The notes beneath the pieces were generated by a model, which saw only the letters and a program-made list of their open reading frames with translations, did not search any database and had not been told where the DNA came from. This document shows positions 1-6,010 of a stretch of DNA of 8,621 nucleotides, piece by piece (the stretch's first letter is position 1; each line of letters begins with the position of its first letter). Position numbers and translations under genes: made by a program. Source of the stretch: Desulfobacula sp. (GTDB lineage: Bacteria; Desulfobacterota; Desulfobacteria; Desulfobacterales; Desulfobacteraceae); the NCBI GenBank assembly GCA_018702715.1, contig JABIYQ010000653.1, forward strand, positions 1-8,621, in the 5' to 3' direction.

Positions 1-180
1 CGTTACAGGAAAAAAATATTTGTCGTTGATCTTAAAAGGACGAAAAACTTGACTAAAAATAAGAAGTCTGAGACATAGGGTATAATGAGCGTCGATCAGA
101 TCCAAAAAACCGGACGGAATGCTCTGGAACAGGTGGACGGAATACTCCGGAACGGGTGGACGGATTCACCGGAATACGCA
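1..180. mobile_element. One end of an insertion sequence, IS21-like, cut by the window edge
   Basis: The EamA reading frame on the minus strand stops resembling its family exactly where a repeat-rich segment begins, so a mobile element end is placed at about position 180. Read on the minus strand, the element would begin TGCGTATTCCGG, and on the plus strand it ends in CGCA, giving the TG...CA type of terminus. Three tandem 23-bp repeats lie just inside the end, and IS21-family elements are known for multiple repeats at their termini. Positions 1-95 are AT-rich and show no reading frame I can support, so no transposase gene is visible. I cannot tell whether this is the left or the right end, and the target duplication cannot be checked because the other end is outside the window. 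The family assignment is inference. Confidence 0.6.
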
Positions 181-473
181 GTATGTCCGGCAAAATAAAT
201 AAGGGTGTTAAAGGTTGTAATTCCCAGAAAGGATGTTACTGAAAAATATACAATATGTTTTTTTATGATCGGCCATTCTTGCATAAAAGTCTTAATTGCA
301 AAGGGTGCAAAAAAGATAACCGCCACCACCCATCTGTAGAATGCAAGGCTGATTGGGGGGATGCTGTCATTGAGCCCCCGTGCTAAAATAAGATTTCCTG
401 ACCAAATTGCTGTAGCGCCAATGGCAAAAAGATAGCCTGCAAAAATTGACTGCCCTTTTAAAGCATGGGACAT
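96..473 (-). pseudogene. EamA-family (DMT) transporter, N-terminal fragment broken by an insertion
   Basis: The start of a drug/metabolite-transporter superfamily permease of the inner membrane; its substrate cannot be predicted. Residues 1-98 look native. There are three hydrophobic spans at about 12-31, 43-60 and 73-95, with family-typical stretches AIWSGNLILAR, FYRWVVA and FNTLIYFAGHT. Full EamA proteins have about 10 membrane spans and 280-300 residues, so about two thirds is missing. From residue 99 (about position 180) the frame runs through the insertion sequence repeats and stops at 96-98, adding about 27 unrelated residues. The native part is therefore 181-473. The ATG at 473 is preceded by an AGGGGG ribosome site at 478-483 with 4-nt spacing. 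A fragment with one pair of spans plus a third is very unlikely to transport anything. The missing part may lie beyond the element, outside the window. Confidence 0.85.
111..180. repeat. Three tandem 23-bp repeats at the insertion sequence end
   Basis: Units begin at 111, 134 and 157, a constant period of 23. They read roughly (C/T)GGACGGAAT, then G/A-CTC, then (T/C)GGAAC, then a G-rich joint. The first two units differ at few positions. The third is diverged in the middle (GATTCACC) and ends at the element terminus. The regular spacing, about two helical turns, and the position at the element end fit multiple transposase binding sites, as seen in IS21-type elements. Binding is inference; the repetition is seen directly. 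Confidence 0.75.
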
Positions 474-498
474 TTTTCCCCCTGATTAAATTTTTAAG

Positions 499-527
499 AC
501 TGTATTTATATAACAAAAACAAGTCAA
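499..527 (-). promoter_or_regulatory. Candidate promoter of the eamA fragment
   Basis: On the minus strand TTGACT (527-522) is followed after 17 nt by TACAGT (504-499), giving 5/6 and 4/6 matches to the sigma70 boxes. The implied start near 492 would leave a leader of about 19 nt carrying the ribosome site at 478-483. In AT-rich DNA such matches arise by chance, so this is tentative. Confidence 0.35.
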
Positions 528-587
528 GAAAGAAGATCAATTGGCTTAAAATTTAATTCTCTTTAAAAAAACAGGAGATTATAGTAT

Positions 588-602
588 TTACAATGATTAT
601 CC
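588..602. promoter_or_regulatory. Candidate PerR/Fur-type operator upstream of rbr
   Basis: TTACAAT-G-ATTATCC is a 7-1-7 inverted repeat. It matches 11 of 14 arm positions of the Fur 7-1-7 consensus (TGATAAT-N-ATTATCA) and also 11 of 14 of the PerR consensus (TTATAAT-N-ATTATAA). Known biology supports it: rubrerythrin genes belong to peroxide-responsive PerR regulons in several anaerobes, including Desulfovibrio. The box overlaps a weak -35-like TTTACA (587-592) and lies between the divergent eamA and rbr genes. No fur or perR gene is in the window, and AT-rich DNA produces false matches. Confidence 0.4.
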
Positions 603-631
603 AAACGCTTTTGAATATCAATTTTCTTAAT

Positions 632-658
632 TTGAATTCAACCGCCTTTAAGTATTAT
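632..658 (+). promoter_or_regulatory. Weak candidate promoter of rbr
   Basis: TTGAAT (632-637) and TATTAT (653-658) resemble -35 and -10 boxes but are only 15 nt apart, shorter than ideal. The alternative is TTTACA at 587-592 with TTGAAT at 611-616, spacer 18, which would place the PerR/Fur-like box on the -35. Neither is convincing alone. Confidence 0.25.
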
Positions 659-706
659 TCGCAATAAACAATAAAAAACCTCTTAAGGACAAAGGAGAGA
701 AAACTT

Positions 707-1282
707 ATGGCAAGTATAAAAGGAACCCAAACTGAAAAAAATCTTTTAACCGCTTTTGCAGGTGAATCCCAGGCAAGAAACAGGTACACCTATTTTGCAA
801 GTGCAGCAAAAAAAGAAGGCTTTATTCAAATTTCCGACATTTTCACAGAAACTGCCAACCAGGAAAAAGAACATGCAAAACGATTTTTCAAATTTCTTGA
901 AGGTGGAGAACTTGAGATCACCGGAGCATTCCCTGCAGGAATGATCTCAACAACTCTTGAAAATCTTAAAGCAGCTGCAGCAGGAGAAAAATTTGAATGG
1001 ACACAAATGTATCCTGACTTTGCTGCAACAGCCAGACAAGAAGGCTTTGATGACATTGCAATTGTTTTTGAAATGATTTCAGTGGCAGAAAAACAGCATG
1101 AAAAAAGATATGCTGACCTGGCCCTCAATATCGAAAATGGAATAGTTTTTAAAAAAGATGCTCCTAAAAAATGGAGATGCAGAAACTGCGGATATGTCCA
1201 CAAAGGAGAAGAGGCCTTAGAAATATGTCCGGCATGCGATCACCCTCAGGCTCATTTTGAACTGCTTGCTGAAAACTGGTAA
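707..1282 (+). CDS. rbr: Rubrerythrin
   Basis: A cytoplasmic non-haem iron protein that reduces hydrogen peroxide to water, taking electrons from rubredoxin or a similar donor; a main peroxide defence in anaerobes. The 191 residues equal the length of the Desulfovibrio vulgaris protein. The N-terminal four-helix domain (1-145) carries the diiron ligands E20 (in ESQARNRY), E53 and H56 (EKEH), E94, E97, E128 and H131 (EKQH). The C-terminal rubredoxin-like domain has C158-x2-C161 and C174-x2-C177 for one iron. No ligand is missing. The start is fixed by AAGGAG at 692-697, 9 nt before the ATG. It is a single gene: a terminator follows, and trxA has its own promoter. A PerR/Fur-like box upstream suggests peroxide or metal control. 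Its position beside the thioredoxin operon fits a shared redox theme. Confidence 0.97.
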   Translation: MASIKGTQTEKNLLTAFAGESQARNRYTYFASAAKKEGFIQISDIFTETANQEKEHAKRFFKFLEGGELEITGAFPAGMISTTLENLKAAAAGEKFEWTQMYPDFAATARQEGFDDIAIVFEMISVAEKQHEKRYADLALNIENGIVFKKDAPKKWRCRNCGYVHKGEEALEICPACDHPQAHFELLAENW

Positions 1283-1307
1283 AACTTAATATTTCTCATA
1301 GGATTTT

Positions 1308-1362
1308 AAGGGGTAAAACAGCTTTTGTTTCATCATCAAAAGCCTTTGCCCCTTATTTATTT
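1308..1362 (+). terminator. Rho-independent terminator after rbr
   Basis: An interrupted hairpin. The outer stem AAGGGG (1308-1313) pairs with CCCCTT (1349-1354), and the inner stem GCTTTTG (1321-1327) pairs with CAAAAGC (1337-1343) around a 9-nt loop. An asymmetric internal loop separates the stems. The T-rich tail ATTTATTT follows at 1355-1362. It lies 26 nt after the rbr stop, so it probably ends the rbr transcript before the trxA promoter. Confidence 0.75.
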
Positions 1363-1392
1363 AGAACCGCCTTGATTAACCATATTGATTAA

Positions 1393-1421
1393 TTGACAAA
1401 GAGAGAATTTGAACATATATT
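1393..1421 (+). promoter_or_regulatory. Sigma70-type promoter of the trxA-trxB-bamD operon
   Basis: A perfect -35 TTGACA (1393-1398), a 17-nt spacer and TATATT (1416-1421, 5/6 of the -10 consensus) make this the best promoter in the window. Transcription should begin near 1428, giving a leader of about 39 nt before trxA. Two copies of TTGATTAA lie directly upstream at 1372-1379 and 1385-1392 and could act as an AT-rich upstream element or regulator site. The core elements suggest strong constitutive expression. Confidence 0.75.
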
Positions 1422-1466
1422 TACAAAGTATTTTTTAACCATAAACTTAAATTTAGGATTGTTGGC

Positions 1467-1793
1467 ATGACACAAAATATAATTGAACTTGAAGATGATT
1501 CCTTTGAAGAAAAAGTTCTCAAATCAGATAAACCTGTAATGGTAGATTTCTGGGCTCCCTGGTGTGGTCCTTGTAAAGCCATTGCACCGACCATTGAAGC
1601 CCTTGAAAAAGAGTATGGTGACAAAATGGCCTTTGCAAAAGTCAATGTTGATGAAAATCCAATCAGCCCCAGTAATTATGGCGTTCAGGCAATACCAACG
1701 TTGATTTTCTTTAAAAATGGAAAGATAGCGGATCAGATCACGGGAATGGTTGCTAAAGAAAAGCTTGAAGAAACAATCAAAGGGGTCTTGTAA
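1467..1793 (+). CDS. trxA: Thioredoxin
   Basis: A small cytoplasmic dithiol protein that reduces protein disulfides and is recycled by the reductase encoded next to it. The 108 residues match the classical length. The active site WCGPC (W32, C33, C36) is the canonical thioredoxin form. The buried acid D27 in VDFWA and the cis-proline P77 in AIPT are both present, as is the FFKNGK strand-turn at 81-86. There is no signal peptide. The ATG follows AGGA at 1455-1458 with 8-nt spacing. It is the first gene of a trxA-trxB-bamD run: the trxB ribosome site AAGGAG overlaps the trxA stop and trxB begins 11 nt later, so the two are very probably co-transcribed and made in proportion. Confidence 0.98.
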   Translation: MTQNIIELEDDSFEEKVLKSDKPVMVDFWAPWCGPCKAIAPTIEALEKEYGDKMAFAKVNVDENPISPSNYGVQAIPTLIFFKNGKIADQITGMVAKEKLEETIKGVL

Positions 1794-1804
1794 GGAGTCG
1801 TTTA

Positions 1805-2725
1805 ATGTCAAAGATTGACTATGACCTAGTAATTATTGGTGCCGGACCTGCCGGCCTGACAGCAGGAATGTATGCGGCCAGGGCAAGGATGAATGTACTT
1901 TTACTGGAAAAAGCAGTGCCGGGTGGTCAAATCCTTGTGACTGACTGGATAGAAAACTATCCGGGTTTTCCCGAAGGCATTTCAGGGTTTGATCTTGCTG
2001 AAAAAATGAAAATTCAGGCCCAAGAAATGGGATTGGAAATTGAAACAGCAGAGGTCCATTCCCTTAATCTTTCCAAAGAATTAAAAGAAATTGTTCTAAA
2101 GGACAGAAGCGTTTTCGCAAAAAGTCTTATCATTGCATCTGGGGCCTCTCCAAAAAATCTTGGAATTGGCGAGGATAAATTCATTGGAAAGGGAGTTTCT
2201 TTTTGTGCCACCTGTGATGCACCTTTTTTTAAAGATAAAACCGTTGTTGCAATTGGCGGGGGAGATACTGCAGTCCAAGAAGCCATATACTTGACTAAAT
2301 TTGCCAAAAAAGTCTATCTGATTCACAGAAGAGACGAACTTAGAGCCGCAAAAATACTTCAGGAACGAGCTTTTGAAAATAATAAAATTGAAATTGTCTG
2401 GGACAGTGTTGCAACCGGTGTAGAAGGTTTTTTTGGCGTAGAGAGTGTTAAAATAAAAAATGTGAAAACCCTTGAAGAAAAAATCATAAAGGCTGACGGT
2501 TGTTTTATATGGGTTGGCATTTTACCAAATGCTTCATTTTTGAATGATGCAGTTGAAACAGATGAATTTGGATTTATTCTTGCAGACATAAAAATGCAAA
2601 CATCTGTCCCCGGAGTATATGCCGCTGGTGATGTAAGAGATACCCCGTTAAGACAAATATCAACTGCTGTAGGTGATGCTGCTATTGCTGCTCTGTCTGC
2701 TGAACACTTTATAGAGAACTATTAA
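1805..2725 (+). CDS. trxB: Thioredoxin-disulfide reductase
   Basis: A flavoprotein that moves electrons from NADPH through FAD and a redox disulfide to thioredoxin. The 306 residues fit the low-molecular-weight bacterial class. In order: FAD dinucleotide motif GAGPAG (12-17); redox pair C134-A-T-C137 followed by D138; NADPH-domain motif GGGDTA (151-156); HRRDELRA (174-181), whose basic residues normally bind the 2'-phosphate of NADPH; and the second FAD motif AAGDV (273-277) followed by RQISTAVGDAAIAA. The basic HRR-xxx-R set argues for NADPH rather than NADH or ferredoxin as donor. AAGGAG at 1792-1797, overlapping the trxA stop, fixes the start with 7-nt spacing. The adjacent trxA is the obvious substrate. 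Confidence 0.97.
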   Translation: MSKIDYDLVIIGAGPAGLTAGMYAARARMNVLLLEKAVPGGQILVTDWIENYPGFPEGISGFDLAEKMKIQAQEMGLEIETAEVHSLNLSKELKEIVLKDRSVFAKSLIIASGASPKNLGIGEDKFIGKGVSFCATCDAPFFKDKTVVAIGGGDTAVQEAIYLTKFAKKVYLIHRRDELRAAKILQERAFENNKIEIVWDSVATGVEGFFGVESVKIKNVKTLEEKIIKADGCFIWVGILPNASFLNDAVETDEFGFILADIKMQTSVPGVYAAGDVRDTPLRQISTAVGDAAIAALSAEHFIENY

Positions 2726-3378
2726 TGATGAAAAAATTATTCTTATTGTTTGCAATTATTTTGCTGCTCTCTGGTTGTGCTCTATTTGAAAGCTCACATG
2801 AAATGGAAAAAAATGCTGAAGAACTAGTTTCAGAAGGATCATCTGCCTTTGTTTCCGGAAACTATAAAGATGCGATAAAAGCCTATACTGATTTAAAGGA
2901 TTGGTATCCGTTCAGCAAGTATGCCATTTTAGCTGAACTGAAAATTGCAGATGCCTATTATCATCTTAAAGCATATGATGAAGCAATCCTTGCCTATGAA
3001 ACATTTGAAAATATGCATCCAAAAAACGATGCAATTCCCTATGTTATTTATAGATCAGGACTTTGCTGGTTTGAGCAGCTGGATACGGTAGACCGCGACC
3101 AAACGCCTGCCAAAAACAGTATTGCCCAGTTCAAACGCCTTATTGATCAATATCCTGAAAGTGAGTATGCCCAGCAAGCAAAAGGAAAAATTCAAACATG
3201 TTTGGAAAATCTTTCAGCACATGAATTCTATGTGGCTAATTTCTACTTCAAAACAAAAAAATATGAGTCTGCATTAAAAAGATATGAGTCCCTTGTTTCG
3301 AATTATCCGAACTCTAAAGAAAGCAAAGAATCAATGAATAAAATCCTTGAATGCAGGACATTGATAAACAAAATTTAA
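2725..3378 (+). CDS. bamD: Outer-membrane assembly lipoprotein BamD (YfiO family)
   Basis: A periplasmic-side lipoprotein of the BAM complex, which folds beta-barrel proteins into the outer membrane together with BamA. The 217-residue protein begins with a lipoprotein signal: KK, a hydrophobic stretch at 5-15, then lipobox L15-S16-G17-C18, so mature protein starts at C18. The rest is a run of TPR-like helices with family landmarks GNYKDAI (45-51), YPFSKYA (61-67), AYYHLKAYDEAI (77-88), the hallmark DRDQT (123-127), YPESEYA (143-149) and HEFYVANFYFK (166-176). The first ATG overlaps the trxB stop (TAATG), and a second ATG follows at once. No strong ribosome site is seen, so translation is probably coupled to trxB. 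The link with thioredoxin genes seems positional; BamD has no redox role that I know of. Confidence 0.93.
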   Translation: MMKKLFLLFAIILLLSGCALFESSHEMEKNAEELVSEGSSAFVSGNYKDAIKAYTDLKDWYPFSKYAILAELKIADAYYHLKAYDEAILAYETFENMHPKNDAIPYVIYRSGLCWFEQLDTVDRDQTPAKNSIAQFKRLIDQYPESEYAQQAKGKIQTCLENLSAHEFYVANFYFKTKKYESALKRYESLVSNYPNSKESKESMNKILECRTLINKI

Positions 3379-3463
3379 AAATTTCTTTACTTTTATCTGT
3401 TTTTGATATATCTATCCTTGGTTATTATTTTGTTAAAAAGATTTTTCTTTTAGGAGTATAAAA

Positions 3464-3658
3464 ATGGCGAAAGAATGTGCAATTTGCGGGAAAAAACCAA
3501 TGGTTGGCAATAATGTCAGTCATGCTCATAATCTGAACAAGAGAAAATTTAATCCAAACCTTCAAAGAGTTCGTGCAGTAATTAAAGAGGGTTGTGTTAG
3601 AAAAATTGACGTCTGTACAAGTTGTATTAAAGCAGGAAAAGTAACTAAAGCCTCTTAA
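3464..3658 (+). CDS. rpmB: Large ribosomal subunit protein bL28, zinc-ribbon form
   Basis: A small protein of the 50S subunit, 64 residues, highly basic. Family signatures are the N-terminal CAICGKKPMVGNNVSHAHN stretch and the RKFNPNLQRV segment at 27-36. Two cysteine pairs, C5-x2-C8 and C51-x2-C54, form the zinc-binding C+ version of L28; many bacteria carry C- versions lacking them. AGGAG at 3452-3456, 7 nt before the ATG, fixes the start. It lies 85 nt after bamD. That AT-rich gap holds only weak promoter-like boxes (TTGATA 3403-3408, TATTAT 3423-3428, 14 nt apart), so read-through from the trx operon and a separate promoter are both possible. A hairpin terminator follows. Confidence 0.97.
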   Translation: MAKECAICGKKPMVGNNVSHAHNLNKRKFNPNLQRVRAVIKEGCVRKIDVCTSCIKAGKVTKAS

Positions 3659-3702
3659 GGCTGTTTCCTTCTTTACAACATTTCAATGATATAAATTTTT
3701 GG

Positions 3703-3744
3703 GGTTCGGGCCGTTTAAATATGACAGCCCGAACCTTTAATTTT
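3703..3744 (+). terminator. Hairpin terminator after rpmB
   Basis: GGTTCGGGC (3703-3711) pairs perfectly with GCCCGAACC (3727-3735) around a 15-nt loop. Two possible G-T wobble pairs extend the base (3701-3702 with 3736-3737). The T-rich tail TTTAATTTTG follows at 3736-3745. On the minus strand the sequence after the hairpin is CCCCAAAAATTT, with no leading U run, so it should work mainly for plus-strand transcripts. It lies in the gap where rpmB and rel converge; the rel transcript may still use it weakly. Confidence 0.75.
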
Positions 3745-3838
3745 GTAATTGTAATCTGTCTATAAAATTATTAATACAGATTCTACAAGTTTGAAATGCT
3801 TACCTTTTTCAAGATTTATATGAATTTATGCGTATGAT

Positions 3839-6001
3839 TTATTCTACTCTGATAATTCGTTTGACATCGCTTACTTTTTTCACTTTTCTGATATCCGACA
3901 TGATTTTTCTAAGTTGATCAGTACTTTCGACCAAGATGGTAAAATAGAATAGACCAAGACCTGTTTCCTGAGTTTCTGTTTTAGCGTTTACTATATTTGA
4001 TTTATGTTTGCTGATTACAGAGGCAATATCTGCTAAAAGTCCAAACCTGTCTTCGGTTCTTACCTTTATATTGGCAGGGTAGGATTCTGAAACCTCATTG
4101 CTCCATTGAACTTCAATCTGACGCTCATTGCTCATTTTCATGACATTCACGCACCCCTTTCGGTGAATGGTCACACCCTGACCCTGGGTAATATAACCGA
4201 TAATGGGATCTCCGGGAAGAGGGTTACAGCATTTTGAAAACCGAACTAGAATATCATTGAGCCCTTTTACTACGATGCCTGTGCTGTCTTTTTTCTTTCT
4301 TTTTCCGACTAATTTCTGAAGAATGCTTCCTGCTTTGACTTCCGGAGCTTCCTGCTTTTCAAGCTCAGGCAAAGCTTTATTCAAAATCTGCAAAGGGGTA
4401 AGTTTTCCAAAACCGACATGGGCAATAAGATCATCAATTGATTTGAATCCAAAGGTATCAGCAACCTTTTTAATTTCTCCTGATTTAACCAAAGCATTAA
4501 AATTCTGATTTTTCTTTCTAAATATCTTTTCACATATCTCTCTGCCTAAAGAATAACTTCTCTCTTTTTCCCGGGCATTGATCCAGGATCGGATTTTAGT
4601 TCTGGCTTTTACTGTCTTTACAAAGTTAAGCCAGTCAGGGCTTGGAGTGTGGCCTTTGGTTGTGACAATTTCTATTTTATCACCGGTCTTTAATTGATGG
4701 GGCAGCGGCACCAATTTCCCGTTGACCTTTGCCCCTGTGCACTCAGCACCAACTTCCGTATGTATCAAATAAGCAAAGTCGACTGGTGTGGCTTTTTTAG
4801 GAAGGGTCTTGATCTCGCCCTGGGGGGTGAACACATATACTTCGTCAGGATACAGATCAATCCGTACATTTTCTAAAAATTCATCAGGATCATTATAGTT
4901 TTCCTGATTTTCCACAAGCTTTCTGATCCAGGAAAACAATTCTCCAGCACCCTCATCAACTTTCGTACCTTCTTTATAACTCCAATGGGCAGCAATTCCG
5001 GATTCTGCAATCCGGTCCATATCAGAGGTCCGGATCTGTATTTCAACCCGCTCACCCTTTGGCCCCACAACTGTGGTATGAATTGATTGATACATATTTG
5101 GTTTGGGATTGCCGATATAATCTTTAATTTTATTATAAATCGGCTTCCAGAGGGAATGGATGGCGCCCAGGGCGGCATAACAATTGGGAACCGTATCCAG
5201 GACAATTCTAAATGCAATGATATCATATACCTCATCAAATTCAAGATTCTGGGATATCATTTTTTGATAAATACTGTAATGCTGCTTATATCTTCCTTTT
5301 ATTTCACATTTCAGCCCCATTTCTTTCATTTTATCGTGGAGCTTTTCATTCACTTCTTTGATGTATTCTTCTTTTTCATCTTTAGCTTTATTCACAAGGA
5401 CGTCAATACGTTCATATTCGTCCTTTAAAGTATAAAAAAACGCAATTTCCTCCAATTCATACTTTATCCAGAAAATACCCAGCCGGGCGGCTATGGGAGC
5501 ATAGATGTCCAAAGTTTCCTGGGCAATGGCTGCCTGTTTCTCAGGAATGCGGTGATACTTTAAGGTCCGCATATTATGTATCCTGTCCGCAAGCTTGATC
5601 AAAACCACCCTGATATCATCTGCCATGGCAAGAATCATTTTCCGCAAACTTTCTGCCTGCTGGGCGATTTTAGTTGAAAACGGCAGGGCTGAAAGTTTTG
5701 TAACACCGGAAACAATATGGGCAACACCAGGCCCGAACATCTTTTCAATGTCTTCTTTTGTTGCCGGAGTGTCTTCAATGACATCATGCAGAAGGGCCGC
5801 AGCAATACTCTCAACATCCAGCCGCATATCTGCTAAAATATCGGCCACCTCAAGAGGGTGGGAAAGGTAGGGCTCCCCAGAAAGTCTGATCTGGCCTTCA
5901 TGAACTCTTGCCGAGTAAATATAGGCCCTATCTATTATATCTAAATCCCCTTCGGGATTATACTCCTCTATTTTATCCAGTATGTCGGTAATCCTGATCA
6001 T
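3839..6001 (-). CDS. rel: Bifunctional (p)ppGpp synthetase/hydrolase, RelA/SpoT (Rel) family
   Basis: Makes the stringent-response alarmone from ATP and GDP/GTP, and hydrolyses it. All 720 residues of a long RSH protein are present. HD hydrolase: R39, H48, H72-D73 in LLHDVIEDT, and D139 in KLADRIHNMRTL, all intact. Synthetase: R237-x-K239 in GRYKQHYSIYQKM, D260 in YDIIAFRIV, PKPNMYQSIHTT (299-310) and E320 in EIQIRT. TGS domain at about 383-447. Conserved-cysteine zinc-finger region with C591-C592, H613 and C617. ACT domain from about 643. Both active sites look functional, so it may be the only long RSH in the cell. It is the last gene of ispG-proS-rel, starting 9 nt after the proS stop. No good ribosome site precedes the ATG, which suggests translational coupling; the start agrees with the family N-terminus MIRI-DILDK. 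Confidence 0.96.
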   Translation of the reverse strand: MIRITDILDKIEEYNPEGDLDIIDRAYIYSARVHEGQIRLSGEPYLSHPLEVADILADMRLDVESIAAALLHDVIEDTPATKEDIEKMFGPGVAHIVSGVTKLSALPFSTKIAQQAESLRKMILAMADDIRVVLIKLADRIHNMRTLKYHRIPEKQAAIAQETLDIYAPIAARLGIFWIKYELEEIAFFYTLKDEYERIDVLVNKAKDEKEEYIKEVNEKLHDKMKEMGLKCEIKGRYKQHYSIYQKMISQNLEFDEVYDIIAFRIVLDTVPNCYAALGAIHSLWKPIYNKIKDYIGNPKPNMYQSIHTTVVGPKGERVEIQIRTSDMDRIAESGIAAHWSYKEGTKVDEGAGELFSWIRKLVENQENYNDPDEFLENVRIDLYPDEVYVFTPQGEIKTLPKKATPVDFAYLIHTEVGAECTGAKVNGKLVPLPHQLKTGDKIEIVTTKGHTPSPDWLNFVKTVKARTKIRSWINAREKERSYSLGREICEKIFRKKNQNFNALVKSGEIKKVADTFGFKSIDDLIAHVGFGKLTPLQILNKALPELEKQEAPEVKAGSILQKLVGKRKKKDSTGIVVKGLNDILVRFSKCCNPLPGDPIIGYITQGQGVTIHRKGCVNVMKMSNERQIEVQWSNEVSESYPANIKVRTEDRFGLLADIASVISKHKSNIVNAKTETQETGLGLFYFTILVESTDQLRKIMSDIRKVKKVSDVKRIIRVE

Positions 6002-6010
6002 AAGAAATAC

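Noticed and set aside
49..86. TTGACT and a perfect TATAAT on the plus strand as a promoter
   Set aside because: The boxes are 26 nt apart, far from the usual 16-18, and no gene follows on that strand until rbr.
111..180. Short tandem repeats as a possible CRISPR array
   Set aside because: The repeats are directly contiguous with a 23-bp period, leaving no room for spacers, and there are no cas genes. They fit an insertion sequence terminus.
299..310. PNMYQSIHTT motif in Rel (residue positions) as an odd active-site change from PNGYQSLHT
   Set aside because: The M for G form is normal in many Rel proteins, including Firmicutes, and the key tyrosine is kept.
826..1203. 125-codon open frame on the minus strand inside rbr
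   Set aside because: It is antisense to rubrerythrin, whose every metal ligand is conserved. The serine/cysteine-rich translation is typical of a shadow frame.
3371..3384. AAATTTAAAAATTT after bamD as a terminator or operator
   Set aside because: A purely A/T near-palindrome of the kind expected by chance in this composition; no GC stem.
3649..3662. AGCCT-CTTA-AGGCT hairpin at the rpmB stop codon as a terminator
   Set aside because: Only 5 bp of stem, overlapping the coding end, with a broken T tract. The 9-bp hairpin at 3703-3735 is far stronger.
5087..5428. Open frame on the plus strand inside rel
   Set aside because: It is antisense to the conserved synthetase region, and its phenylalanine-rich translation is what the reverse of a lysine/glutamate-rich gene gives. 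No ribosome site or family resemblance.
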